In this document: piece after piece, positions 39,201 to 49,900 of the stretch
Layout of the letters: the number at the start of each line of letters is the position of its first letter
Numbering within the stretch: the first letter of the stretch is position 1
Source of the DNA: Aphelocoma coerulescens
Lineage: Eukaryota > Chordata > Aves > Passeriformes > Corvidae
Reading direction: 5' to 3'
Length of the DNA stretch: 64,000 nucleotides
Assembly (NCBI RefSeq): GCF_041296385.1
Contig: NC_091022.1
Location: 25,191,967-25,255,966 of the forward strand
The notes under the pieces: model-generated
What the model saw: only the letters and a program-made list of their open reading frames with translations
The model's database searches: none
What the model was told of the DNA's origin: nothing
Position numbers and translations under genes: made by a program

Positions 39201-40817
39201 CAGAACAAACTTTGGAATGACCCCAACTGGCAAAACCTGACTTGAATAGGGAGTTTATTTTATGTTTTAATTTTCTATTTTGTTCTGCTTGCAGTTAAAA
39301 TAAATGGTATAAAGCTGGTTTATAAAAACACTACCAAACAAAAAACTCTTTACCCAACAGTACTGCACAATATTTAGAGTTCTGCAGGGACCAGTATACA
39401 TAGAGGGATTTTAATTTTCCATGGCCTGTAAGTGTTGTAATCTCCATCAACTGCGTGCACCCTGGGACCATGACTAACACCAGTGCTTGAACTCTGACTG
39501 GCTGTTGGCTTGTTTCTTCTGTCTTTAACATTGGTTTGAAACTCACACTTGATCCAATAATATGCAGGGATAAAGAAATTTTTACAGCAAACGGTTCCTC
39601 TCAAGTCTAACCCACAGGTCTGTTACAGGACAATGTGTCAATAAATCAGAGGTGTCTGTGAGTCCATGCAATTGCTATGAATGACCACAACTTGTCTTCG
39701 AGTCAAAGGCTTTACTGATGAAAATTTTACTGGTAATTAAAATTTACTGGCAATTAAAAAGTGGCACAGGACATCCAGATACCAGGACTGTCTTCGTGGG
39801 CTTGGCTACTAGTGATGCTTTCATGGCATCCATGGCAAATATTCCACTACATCTTGCTTGTTTATTCCTTGTTTATCATGTGTGCTGTGCCTCAACATTG
39901 CAGGAATGGTTACAACTACTGACTTCTCCAGGATCCTCTAAAGTCATGAGCTCTCTACCTTTTCCAACTCACATCCTCCATCTTTAAAGATGTGTTCCTA
40001 CCCAAGTTGCTTTCTCCCTTTCTCCCCTTACTTTTCAGCACAAGGCTGACCAGAATGAACAGCTCTGGCAGCTTTGGTACCACACACTCTTGTGCTTCAG
40101 TGCTGCCACATTAATCACCCTGGTCCTGCTTGGTCATGCTACAACAGTGCTTCATTTTCTAGGACTGAGTTAACTGGGACAGCAAAGGGCTTTTATCCCA
40201 CATTGGGGCCCCACTTTCTCAGTTCTGCTGAGAAACAAGTGACCCACAGAGCCCTGTGCAACCCAAAATAGTGATGGCAAGATAAAATGACCCAGAGACC
40301 TCTGCCCCAATCCACAGATTGAGCTTACCCCATCTCAGTTCTCTCTTCAAGTGACACAGTTCTCCTTGATTTGCATCTGCTAATGGTAAACTGCTATCAT
40401 GATTTAATTCCTTCAGTGGCAAAACACATATAATACTATGGCTGTCAAATTTACACAGGTGAGTCACTGCACCTGAGACAGGAACCTGGGTATATTTATC
40501 AAAAACTGAGATGTTGGAGATGACATGCAAAGACCAAGATTTCACAGAATTAACTGGAAAGAGGAAAGAGGAACCTACGTATTAAACGAGAATCTCAGTT
40601 TGCCATGAAGCATCACACTGGTCTGGAAAGCAGATTTCTGCTCCCTTGAGAGTTTTTAATAGCTTTGGATAACTAAGATAAACAGAGACTGAAGGGCTGC
40701 CTGAGACACATACAAAATTATTGAATTATGACATGTTCAAGAAGTTATTTACTTTATAGAGTATTTACATAAAGTCCACTTCCTCTTCATATGTAAGCTC
40801 AAATATTACAAAGAGTC

Positions 40818-40871
40818 CCCGACCCCCCCCCCCCTTAATGAGAGCCCGACCCCCCCCCCCCTTAATGAGAG
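40818..40871 (+). repeat. Perfect tandem duplication of a 27-bp unit containing C12
   Basis: The unit is CCCGA, then twelve C, then TTAATGAGAG. It occurs at 40818-40844 and again at 40845-40871 without a mismatch. On the sense strand of the host gene this gives two G12 runs, each followed by TC and a further run of three or four G. The identity of the two copies indicates a very recent duplication or an assembly artefact in a hard-to-read homopolymer region. Confidence 0.95.
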
Positions 40872-40965
40872 GCCTGCATTCAACAGCCCCAAACATCCAG
40901 AATCAACTTTTTTTCAAGAACATGCCTAGGAAAGTTTTCCAGGCAGTCCATTCCTTGTTCCTAGT

Positions 40966-41236
40966 AACAAGTAATAGGACAAGAGGTAACAGCCTCAAGT
41001 GGTGCTAGGGGAGGTTTGGATTGGATATTAGGAAAAATTTATTCATCAAAAGGGCTGTCAAGTGTTGGAGCAGGCTGCTCAGGGAAGTGTTGGAGTCACC
41101 ATCCCTGGAGGTATTTAAAAGACGTGTGGATGTGGTGCTTGGGCACACAGTTTAGCTGTGGACTTGGCAGTGCTGGGTTAGCAGTTAACTCAATGATCTT
41201 GGAGGTCTTTTTGAACCTAAACCATTCTATGATTCC
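40966..41236 (+). mobile_element. CR1 LINE 3' fragment close to a TRABD2B exon
   Basis: The fragment includes ATAGGACAAGAGGTAACAGC, CCTCAAGTGGTGCTAGGGGA, GGATTGGATATTAGGAAAAA, CAGGCTGCTCAGGGAAGTGT, CACCATCCCTGGAGGTATTT and AACCTAAACCATTCTATGAT, all in CR1 order. It is the longest CR1 copy in the window (about 270 bp). Its 3' end lies about 190 bp from the donor of exon 41429-41575, so it sits in the intron just downstream of that donor, antisense to the transcript. Confidence 0.92.
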
Positions 41237-41428
41237 CTAGAGCCTGAGCAAAACCAGGGAAATTCCACTCTCTCACCAGGCAAATGAGGCACGTGTGGAA
41301 AGAAAACACAGGGCATTAAAAGGAAGAGGGGAAGAGGAGTCAGAAAATGAAGTGATGACTGCGATATTGCTATTAAAGCAGCTGATTTTTCCTCAATTCT
41401 CTGGCCCATCTGGAACAATTCTGCTCAC

Positions 41429-41575
41429 CTGAGAAGTGTCATGGTTGAATATCACAGCATTCAGGTCTCCACAGTTGTAGTGCTTGATGAGATCCTCAGT
41501 GGTGTAAGGGGCCTGCAAACTCCCTGCTCGAAGGCTTTCGTGTTGGAGCAGAGTTTGGTTTAGAGCAAACAGCAC
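41429..41575 (-). CDS. TRABD2B: TRABD2B (TIKI2) internal coding exon, 49 codons, upstream of the pair
   Basis: The exon encodes part of the TIKI/TraB-type extracellular protease domain. TIKI proteins are membrane-tethered metalloproteases that trim the amino terminus of Wnt ligands and so block signalling. The translation starts [20 protein letters not shown], passes through [15 protein letters not shown] and ends [11 protein letters not shown], a segment I recall as almost unchanged across vertebrate TIKI proteins. [11 protein letters not shown] favours TRABD2B; as I recall, the TRABD2A paralogue has a different sequence there. The acceptor reads TTTCTGCAG then GTGCTG, after a strong pyrimidine tract (about 41578-41615 on the plus strand). 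The donor reads TCTCAG then GTGAGC. Length is 147 nt, phase 0 at both ends. One N-glycosylation sequon (NQT) and one cysteine (in HYNCGDL) are visible. The frame stays open into the upstream intron as far as an ATG at 41740, but the acceptor and the family match set the boundary. Family assignment is very secure; the choice of paralogue is from memory and somewhat less so. Confidence 0.93.
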
Positions 41576-42133
41576 CTGCAGAAACACAGAGAGGAAAAGA
41601 GAGAAAAAGTTAAAGACAGTAGGAATCAAAACAGCAAAGTCTAAAGGACAAAAGTTTGAAAGACTTTCCTGTGCTTGAAGTCTATTCCCTTGATCCATTC
41701 TGGCCCGCAGTAACAAGGGATGGTCTTTAAGCATTCCCAAATGGAAAAGTATTCAGAAGCGAGACCCTGTTATATTCTCCACAGAGTACAACTTCTCAAC
41801 AGATATATACTGCTCAGAGGTCACAGCCTGAGAACTCTTGGGCTCTTTGTGCTGGTAAATTTGCTACATGACAGACACTGGAAAGAAAACACCTCTAAAT
41901 GAAGAAACTTCTATTGCCTCTGACTGTTTCCTGTTCCCCGACTTAAATCCAAAGCCCAAACTCAGTTGAAATGTTTTTGATAGAAACATCAAAATCTTCT
42001 GAACTTCTGAAGTCACAGGTGTTGTACTGGGACTCTGTGCATGCTGTAGTAACAGAAACTTTAGGGAATTCATTATTGGTCTCCCTCCTTTAGTCCTTCC
42101 TCCTTCACCTACCCATTTTGAAAGTGAGAACAG

Positions 42134-42183
42134 AGACACAGATTTGTAACACTGTCCCAGACACAGATTTGTAACACTAGACC
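42134..42183 (+). repeat. Two-copy 25-bp tandem duplication
   Basis: The 20-mer AGACACAGATTTGTAACACT occurs at 42134-42153 and again at 42159-42178, a 25-bp period. The last five bases of each unit differ (GTCCC and AGACC), so the duplication has diverged slightly. Confidence 0.9.
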
Positions 42184-42310
42184 CAGACTGGTCTAGTATT
42201 CCCAGCCCAAATCTGAAAGCAAACAACAAAGCAGAAGCATTATTTACTAGGTAATGTTGGGTAACCAAAAAAATAAACGTCCTTAAATATTGGACTTTTT
42301 TCCCTTGAAT

Positions 42311-42440
42311 TACCAAAAAAACCCAACAAACTGCAAACAAACAAGCAAACAAACAAAAAGCCCACTACCACAAAAAAACCCAAAAAACTCAACCCCTGCC
42401 CAACAAACAAACAAATAAAACTACCAAAAAAAAAAAAAGA
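42311..42440 (+). repeat. A-rich / CAAA-rich low-complexity region
   Basis: About 130 bases are dominated by CAAA, AACAAAC and poly-A blocks, including a pure A run near 42426-42438. No flanking tRNA-like or LINE-like body was recognised, so I call it low complexity and not the tail of a known SINE. Confidence 0.8.
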
Positions 42441-43097
42441 CCACTAAATTTCACATGAATTACCACAAATCTTTTTAGATTTGTGACAGACTGTGGGAGT
42501 AATTTATACCAGTTATTGAACCACCAAGCCTGGGCTTAACATGTTCCTCTGCCCAAGAACCTTCTGAAGAAACTTGATAAAAAGTAGATGAATAAATCAG
42601 AAGAACAGCAGTGAAGACTTTTGTCACAAACTATATAAATAAACACCCTTTTCCTAAAATAACGTGGTATGTGGTGACTGCGAATTCAGACCTCTGGAAA
42701 ATTAGATTGATGTGTCATTTTTAATGAAAAGACTCCTGCATCCCTCAGTCTCGTATTTCACCACTTTTTGAGCTTTTCTCATTTATAACAGCAGTGCCCC
42801 ATCCTTCCCAGAGAATACCAATCATCTCAAAATCTGGGTAAGGTAACCCCTGCTGAGCTGCAGTCTGGGACCTGAATTCTTACCTTCTGAAACTTTACCA
42901 ACTGAACCCACTTCAAGGAGTGAGCCCCAGAGGAGTTTAAAATCAGCAATTTACATATGTATTTGTATATATTTGTATGTAGGATGGAAGTTCTTATTAG
43001 TTTAAAATTACGATTCCCGTTGAAGTTTATCCAAAGGTGAAGGAAAGGAGGTTGCAAAATCTCATGTATATAACAAATAGGATCAGATATTTAATTA

Positions 43098-43143
43098 TCA
43101 ATAATAACATCAATAATGCTAATAATATTATTAATAATAATAA
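43098..43143 (+). repeat. AAT-rich imperfect trinucleotide tract
   Basis: The stretch is made of AAT/ATA units with interruptions (for example AATAATATTATTAATAATAA). It contains a short AT palindrome (AATATTATTAATAAT-like) and lies in an AT-rich zone. Confidence 0.75.
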
Positions 43144-43749
43144 AGGATCTTCAGGACACTAACGGCCTCAATAAAAAGTTGTAATATGCCAAATAACATA
43201 CATAAATTGGGTTGAGGAAAAGCCAAAATTTAAAAAAAAAGCTAAATTTAAAAAATGCTATTTTTTAATTTACTTAGGAAAAAAAAAATATGGTCTTTCA
43301 ACTGAACCTGTTATACCTCAACTCGGCAATCGGTTCCCCATTAAGAGCCAAGCCTAAAAGATTTCCTTGCCCAGATCTAAGGGTCTCTTCAGGCTTTTCT
43401 ACAAAGAGATCAAGCTTTCCCAGGACTACAGCCTGAAGTTAAGCATCTTCCTAACTTAGTTTTTCTCTAATTTAAAAAACATGCAAAAAACACAGTTTGA
43501 AAAATTTCTAACGTTTGAAAGGATCTGAGCTTTTTCTTTTTCCCCTAAAGGCTACAGCTCGAAGAGGAAATGGCTCATCCCAGGATTTCCTGGGGATTCT
43601 AAACATTTTGATGAATAAAAATAAAAGCTTAGAAAAACATTGACAGGAAAAATGAGAGCAGAGGTTTTCCCAAAATGCTTTTAGCAAAATCCTTCTCATT
43701 TTTGATTTTTTAAACAATGGATGTTACTGGATTTTTATATACAAAAATA

Positions 43750-43780
43750 TGTATACACACAGGCACACACACATATACAA
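43750..43780 (+). repeat. Imperfect (CA)n tract
   Basis: TGTATACACACAGGCACACA continues into CACATATACA, an interrupted CA microsatellite. Confidence 0.65.
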
Positions 43781-43873
43781 ACCCCCAACAAGCCCTGAGG
43801 GTGAGACCGTGTGTTTTATGATAAAATATTAAGAAGGCAATAAACAAATCCTTACTTACTTTACCCTCAATGC

Positions 43874-43912
43874 CTTTTTCCCCCCCTTTTCTTTTTTTTT
43901 TTTTTTTCTTAT
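43874..43912 (+). repeat. Pyrimidine-rich homopolymer tract
   Basis: A T5 run, a short C run, then a long T run with single C interruptions. On the transcript strand it is purine-rich. Confidence 0.75.
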
Positions 43913-43919
43913 TCTGGGG

Positions 43920-45080
43920 AAACTATTCCTTGCATTAATGGTCTGGGTCTTACTCCTCTGAATAAGTTTGGAACCTATTGTATTATTTCAGTCTCATTTG
44001 CAGGGGGTTAGAGATCTTGAAGAAAATTGTCTATGTGTTCCTCAAAAATCAGCCTGCACAGCAGTCCACAATACAAATTCACTTCTTATAAGACACCAAA
44101 GATTCCAAATGAGAGAGAATGAGTTATGTTGGCGATTTTGGCAGATGGCCCTCCACGATTTCATTAGTGCCAGGATATTAATGCCCCTGCTCTCTGCCTC
44201 AGAGCAGCTTTGGGACCTAGAGGTGATGCTGGCCACCAGCTGAACCCATCCAGAACGTGGCTGTCACCGTGGGGAGCTCAGCGCTGGGTTCAAACTGCTG
44301 CCCCAAAAGCTACCCAAGGGATTTTATTTTAGGAGGAAAGTTAAAATCAGAAACTCAAACACTTGAATATACTAAAGGAAAACTGTAATTTAGAGATTTC
44401 TGGAGAAGTCTTGCTTAATCAAGCCATTTCCACCATGGGTTTTGGCTGGGTGGCTCAAAACAAATTTAAAGAGAAGCAGGGTCTCATCACCGTCGCCTGC
44501 TTGCTGGCTGGATTTGTAAACCATTTCCTTCAGAGTCAGGTTAAAGCCAGCTTAAAACCCAAATTTATTTTTCCTTACTGTTCAGATAATGCCACAAAAA
44601 CAACGCTGTTTCCTTCCCTTCTCTCTATCTTAATATCAGTGACCCCACGACCCCCAGCCTAATCCTCTATCTGAGTTAAATCTCCCAGAGGTGCCTGAGA
44701 TTACTGAACAACTGATGACTTCAAAATAAACACACTTAGAGTGACTGCCTATACACAGTCCCACCTAATAAACAGAGCAGACGGGATTTGCTCTGGGAAG
44801 CAATGGGAAGTTATGACTTTGGCTCTTGGGAAGCACATTTTTATCCACACAATTTATGGTCCTCGCCCTGGTGTGCTTTGAAGGCATTTTTGCACGTCCG
44901 TCTCTGGCCCCTGCCATTTGTGACTGATCAACCTTTTAATTTGGGTGGTGTCATTCTCCCAACACAGAGATTTTATTTGGGTGTTTGGAGATGCCAGCTC
45001 AGGGCTGTCCTGCTCTACTGTCAGTGGGAGTGTATCCCACCAATCTTACACAGTGCCAGGGACCACTGGTCCAGATGTTT
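43920..45080. promoter_or_regulatory. Candidate cluster of conserved non-coding elements
   Basis: About 1.2 kb contains no simple repeats or CR1 sequence and has several blocks of balanced composition, for example GATTTCATTAGTGCCAGGAT near 44157, TTGCTTAATCAAGCCATTTC near 44412 (which contains the palindrome GCTTAATCAAGC-like core) and CAACCTTTTAATTTGGGTGG near 44929. Open frames of about 90-120 codons occur on the plus strand, but their translations show no domain and no splice logic. I read it as possible enhancer sequence. Confidence 0.22.
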
Positions 45081-46740
45081 TAGGAGTTATTTTGCACAGC
45101 CTTTGGACATCTCAAAGAAAAGGAGCTGGACCAGTGAAGAGCTTCAATAACAGCTTTACTGATCACCTTGACACTCAAACAGTATTCCCCCTGTCCTTGC
45201 CTCTGGATTACAGAGCCAAGAGTCACACAAGAACAGAAGGAATGGGTTACAAAAGTAAATCTCCCATATAAATCAACTTGAATGTTTATGGTGTTTAACT
45301 TTCACCTTCAAAAAGATAAAGCATTATAAAACCTCCAAACCACTCATATAAAGCAAGCAGGCACAACTGCAGTGGGTCCTAAGGTCCTGAGGCTGGCACT
45401 GCCCAGAAGTGTTGCTACCAGCAGTTGTCCTTGGGACAGTCTGAATTTTGTTTCACAAACACATTGGTGAGGTTGGAGGTTTGATTTTATGTGACAATTT
45501 AATGAGATTTGGTTTTTAGGGAAGTAAACCCAATCTACAGAAACAGATCTAGAGAACCACTGCCACCTTTTCAAAGAGGGAGGAGAAGTGAATAAATGTG
45601 TACTTGGACTGGGCTTAGGATCACCCCAGCCTTTCCACCAGAAATAATTTTCTTCACTGAACTTGGGTTTGGGAGTAAAGCTAGATGAAAATCCTTTGTT
45701 CCAGCGTACTCTCACAAACATTGTGTTTTATTGTGCCAGTTCAGCAGCTTCAGATTGAACATTTGAAGGTTCCTGAAGGCCAGCACCACATTAGTGCTGT
45801 ATGTGATAGCTGAGGAGGAGAAATCATAGACCTTGTGCCAGAGGGATTTCTCCTTATCCGTGTTCTGTGCTTTGTCTCTAGCTGAAGAGCATAAGAAAGC
45901 CCAGAAAACATAAACCAAATTAACCCTCATCAAATGCAGCAGCATTCCTGGTTATGTCAGCGATGGACAGGTGGACCTGTCCCCCTGTGGAACCAAGTGG
46001 AAAGGTTGCCAGGTCCACCTCTTCAATTTTTCTAACTAAGGCCCCAAACAATACCATAATGGAAAGAAAAAGCTTTGTGGGAGCACCTAATAAGCAACTG
46101 TAAAATAAGACAAGGAAACCTTATTCACAGATAAAATGCTTGAGTGGTCCCAAACCTTCCTATGAAATATCTTGCTAATAAAACAGACAACAAATTCAGA
46201 AATTACAAGAGAAGAAACACATTTTTTGTTAAGCTTAAGACAAATTGGAGCCGTGTTCTTCTGGTGTGTTTGCTATACAGGAGACTTGAAGATGAAAGGC
46301 AACCCTAGCAAAACTCTCAGGCCAAGCTTTGCATTCACAGGACTCCAGTAGCTGGAATTACAGGATGACCCCTGCACAGACCCATGATTAATAACAATAC
46401 CACAAAAACAAGTACTTAAATTTCACACTATGATGTCAGCTCTTGAGCAGGCAACTTATTGTTTTCCTTTGCTCTCTCTTTTGGACACGTGCCACCACAA
46501 TGCAAACGCTAAATAAGCATTACTGGGAAGTGTTTGAGTGACTATATCCTGTCAGTGCCCAGACTGCAATTCCAAAAAAGAAATGCCCACTCTCCTACGT
46601 GGTTCAAAACAAACGGCAACATTAATATTGAGATATACAGTTCTGCAGGGGTTCTCCTTTTGTAGTTATCCTAATCTGTAATCAAACATAAAATCAAATA
46701 CACAGTTTCAGGTCAAAATAGTTACTTGGGAGAAAAAAAA

Positions 46741-46866
46741 GAAAAGAAAAGAAAAGAAAAGAAAAGAAAAGAAAAGAAAAGAAAAGAAAAGAAAAGAAAA
46801 GAAAAGAAAAGAAAAGAAAAGAAAAGAAAAGAAAAGAAAAGAAAAGAAAAGAAAAGAAAAGAAAAG

Positions 46867-46897
<31 letters not shown>

Positions 46898-46918
46898 GAA
46901 AAGAAAAGAAAAGAAAAG

Positions 46919-46949
<31 letters not shown>

Positions 46950-46995
46950 GAAAAGAAAAGAAAAGAAAAGAAAAGGAAAAGAAAAGAAAGAAAAA
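46741..46995 (+). repeat. (AAAAG)n pentanucleotide microsatellite, about 255 bp
   Basis: The array begins with 30 uninterrupted GAAAA units (46741-46890). Two extra A bases follow at 46891-46892, then 10 units, two more A bases at 46943-46944, six further units, and a degenerate tail ending near 46995. In the sense of the host transcript it reads as a continuous (CTTTT)n pyrimidine tract. The Lys/Arg/Glu or Phe/Leu/Ser open frames across it are artefacts of the repeat. Confidence 0.97.
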
Positions 46996-49900
46996 TGCAA
47001 GTCCCTGATTTTCTAGATTAATGAAAAGCAATAAAAGTGCTTGCCCAAATCTGTTCAGTTCCATTGGTTTCCAGAAGACGGGTTTCCCCTTTCCTTGAAT
47101 CTCTTGTGCTGTTGCTAGGAATTAGTGAGCTGTGAAACTCACCTAATGAGGTCAGCATCAGGAAATAGCTCTGGAAAAACAGGTCCTGGGGGATCTACTA
47201 AAGGACTCCCCTAGTGTCCAAATGAAATCCTGGATGCATCGGCACATTGTACAGCCGGGGCTGTGGGAGAAACGTGCCCAGCTTTGTTGTTGTTTTTCCT
47301 ATAAAGGGACAGCTAAGGAAAGTGAAACTATTAACTCATCCACTGGAATTTCTGCTCACAAACCGTGCCCCCTGTTAAAGCTGCTCATAAAAGCCTTTCG
47401 GCTAGTTAGTTCCATATGCTCCCCAAACCCGCAGTTATTGCTTCTGAAAGGCAGGAGTAGTTAACAGTCTGCGGCTTGGCACTGACCAGGGAGACCGAGG
47501 GACCTCGCTGCTCCCCCTCCCCTTCAAACTGCCAATTAACCAGCTCACTAAACCAGCTTGGATCTGACTGAGGCGCTTGGAGAGACCTCAAACCACCACC
47601 CATCCTATGGCTCAGCTGTGACAGCGACACAGAGGTCCAGGGCAGAGCAGTCACAATACTGATGTGCAGCCACAGGACTAAGACTGGTTTTCTTGATGCT
47701 GGGAAAGCTGCAGGGCCACTGGGGCTCCAGCCTTCAGCCCTACATGCCCAAAGCTCTAGCTGGAGTTGACTTCAACAGCTTGACTTCAGCCCCCTGACTT
47801 TTGTCCTTATGCAGGGATCCCATGATGAACTTGCACATGCAAAAGTAGTTTTGGTTTTTCTTTTATTTTCCCCGTGTTTGGACTGAATCAAAAACAAACT
47901 GAAAATTTCTAGACAGCAAACACTGCAGAGTGCATGAGAGCCCCATGCTCTCAGCCCTAAGTTCCGTGAGCTGGAGAAGGAGTCCCTGGATTGATGGCAG
48001 CTCACACATTCCCTGGGCTGACCCTACTACACCATTGCTTCTGCTCCAAGTTCCTGGCTTCAGCAGGGCTGGGGCAGGCACAGGATTCAGTCAGAGCCTG
48101 GAGAGCAGCAGTTTGGGGGTTTGGTGGGTGATAGAACAGGCAAGACAGCTACAGCTGGTGCTCTTGGATGCAAATCTTCTCTTGCACAAGGTCATTAAGA
48201 CAAAAAAGACATGGAATTCATGTCTGTCCTGAAAGCACTTTAAAAACATATACTATAATATACTATAAATACCACACCCACTCTAAATAGGTCAATAAAA
48301 ACCCAAAAAAGGTCCTAAATATGTAAACTGAAGTCAGCAGCAGCTGTAGCAAAGGCAGTACTGGAAGGAGGGTAAGATCTGAAAGCTTTTTTCCTAACAG
48401 CAGTGACCTCTGTTACTTGCTAAAGGCACAGATCACCCCAGCCTTTCCACAGTCCAGATTAACACACAAGGGTGGGGGGAAAGAGCTTTGATATGGAATT
48501 TCCATCCTTTCCCCTTTTGTGAAGCACCACACTGATGGAAGGATGTTTTAGTTTCAATGCCCTCACCACATCATTGGCAGGGTCTCTTTTGCCAGTAACT
48601 CAGCTGTATGTCCAACCAGTCACAGTGTGAGTGAGCACTGACTCTGTAGGATAACTCTGCCTTGGTCAATGCCCACATTCAAGCTTGGGGAAATTAATTA
48701 AGAAACAACAGGAAGACGGATTTGCATCTTAATCAGAACTGAAACTCTGGATAGAATTACTTCTGTTAAATTTGCAATCTAAATGTAGGACTTGTGTGGA
48801 TTTTGTATGCAGGATTTACTTGCATCCAGTATTTCTGCATCGGTCTTGTTTCCCAGCTGTGCTGAGCTCAGTAAATTAATTTTGATGAGTAAACCTATCT
48901 AAAAGGCTAAATATTTTCACCAAATGAGCTACACTCTGCGCAGTCTAATTCTGCAAATGTTTTTCTGACTAAGTGCAACCAGTTCCAGTAACCAACACCC
49001 TGCCCAGCACTGATGGCTTGCAGGTCCAAGTGTCACTGTTTAGACTTCTGGACTGGAGTCTTAGATCTTGTAAACAAAACGGTAAACTCTCAGTAAAACC
49101 AGTTCATACTTCTGGCATGAGCGAGCACTCTTGAAGGAAGGCTGAACTCAAAGTGGTTCTAAAGAAAATTCCTTCTCCTTGGAACTCACCTCAGATATTC
49201 AGTTATGTGACTTAAAGGAAGGACATATTAGACAACAAAACACGGCATACGAAATGCTTACCAGTAACCTAAAAATCCTGCATTAGTTTTAATCAAGTCA
49301 CACATGATGGAGTAAATTGTTTCACCTCCTTTCTTTACACCCTTCATGTTAATCTGTGGCAAAGGAGTGACAGGTCTTCCAGGGCTGAGTAGCTGGCAAC
49401 TGGGTTTGATTTTAAGCAAGCCATAAAAGATATTGGAAAGACCATTATGAGAGCAAAAGGCTGGAGTGCTCAACTGGTCTGAATGGACCCAACTCCACAG
49501 AGAGAAAGGAGATGGACTCTGTGACACTGGATGATGGCTGTCTAAAGCAGCACCCCTGGATCATGTGAAACCCACAGGCACAGAGGAAGGCAGAGACACT
49601 TCTCACCCAGACAAAGCAGGCAGTGTTCCAGGGGGACAAACTGGACGCTGCCCTGCTGCCTGTCTGGGCTGTCTGCCAGCCTGCCTCCTGCACACCTCTG
49701 AGTCCCCACAGTTTTCCCCTGTGCCACCATCCCAGCAAGCCCTGCTTGGCCTCCAGCTCCACTTTGTCATTCCTGTCCTGGGGGTATCCTCACACTTAAT
49801 AGTCAAGAGCAAACCCCTGTATTCAGAAACCCCAAATGCTGCCTCAGTGTCAGGGAACCCCCCCCACACACCCCACGTAACACAAGAGCTCTGTGGGCAC

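Larger units (their letters stand above)
25848..41428 (-). other. TRABD2B: Complete TRABD2B intron between the two recognised exons
   Basis: This 15,581 bp interval is bounded by a GTGAGC donor at the high-coordinate end and a TTTCAG acceptor at the low-coordinate end. It interrupts the reading frame between codons (phase 0). I found no additional exon with a TIKI-like translation inside it. It contains a (TA)19 microsatellite, a CpG-enriched patch near 35.5-35.9 kb, a duplicated poly-C unit and a CR1 fragment close to the upstream exon. The remaining sequence is high-complexity and I see no gene in it. Its many open frames of 60-170 codons have no recognisable family signature, no splice logic and overlapping shadows on the opposite strand. 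Confidence 0.85.

Noticed and set aside
40538..40570. TTTCACAGAATTAACTGGAA, similar to the complement of a CR1 3' end
   Set aside because: The similarity stops after about 20 bases and no further CR1 sequence follows.
41864..42352. 162-codon minus-strand frame
   Set aside because: It runs across the A-rich repeat and the tandem duplication and has no TIKI-like or other recognisable sequence.
46708..47064. Long Lys/Arg/Glu and Phe/Leu/Ser frames over 46.7-47.0 kb
   Set aside because: They are translations of the (AAAAG)n microsatellite in different frames and on both strands.
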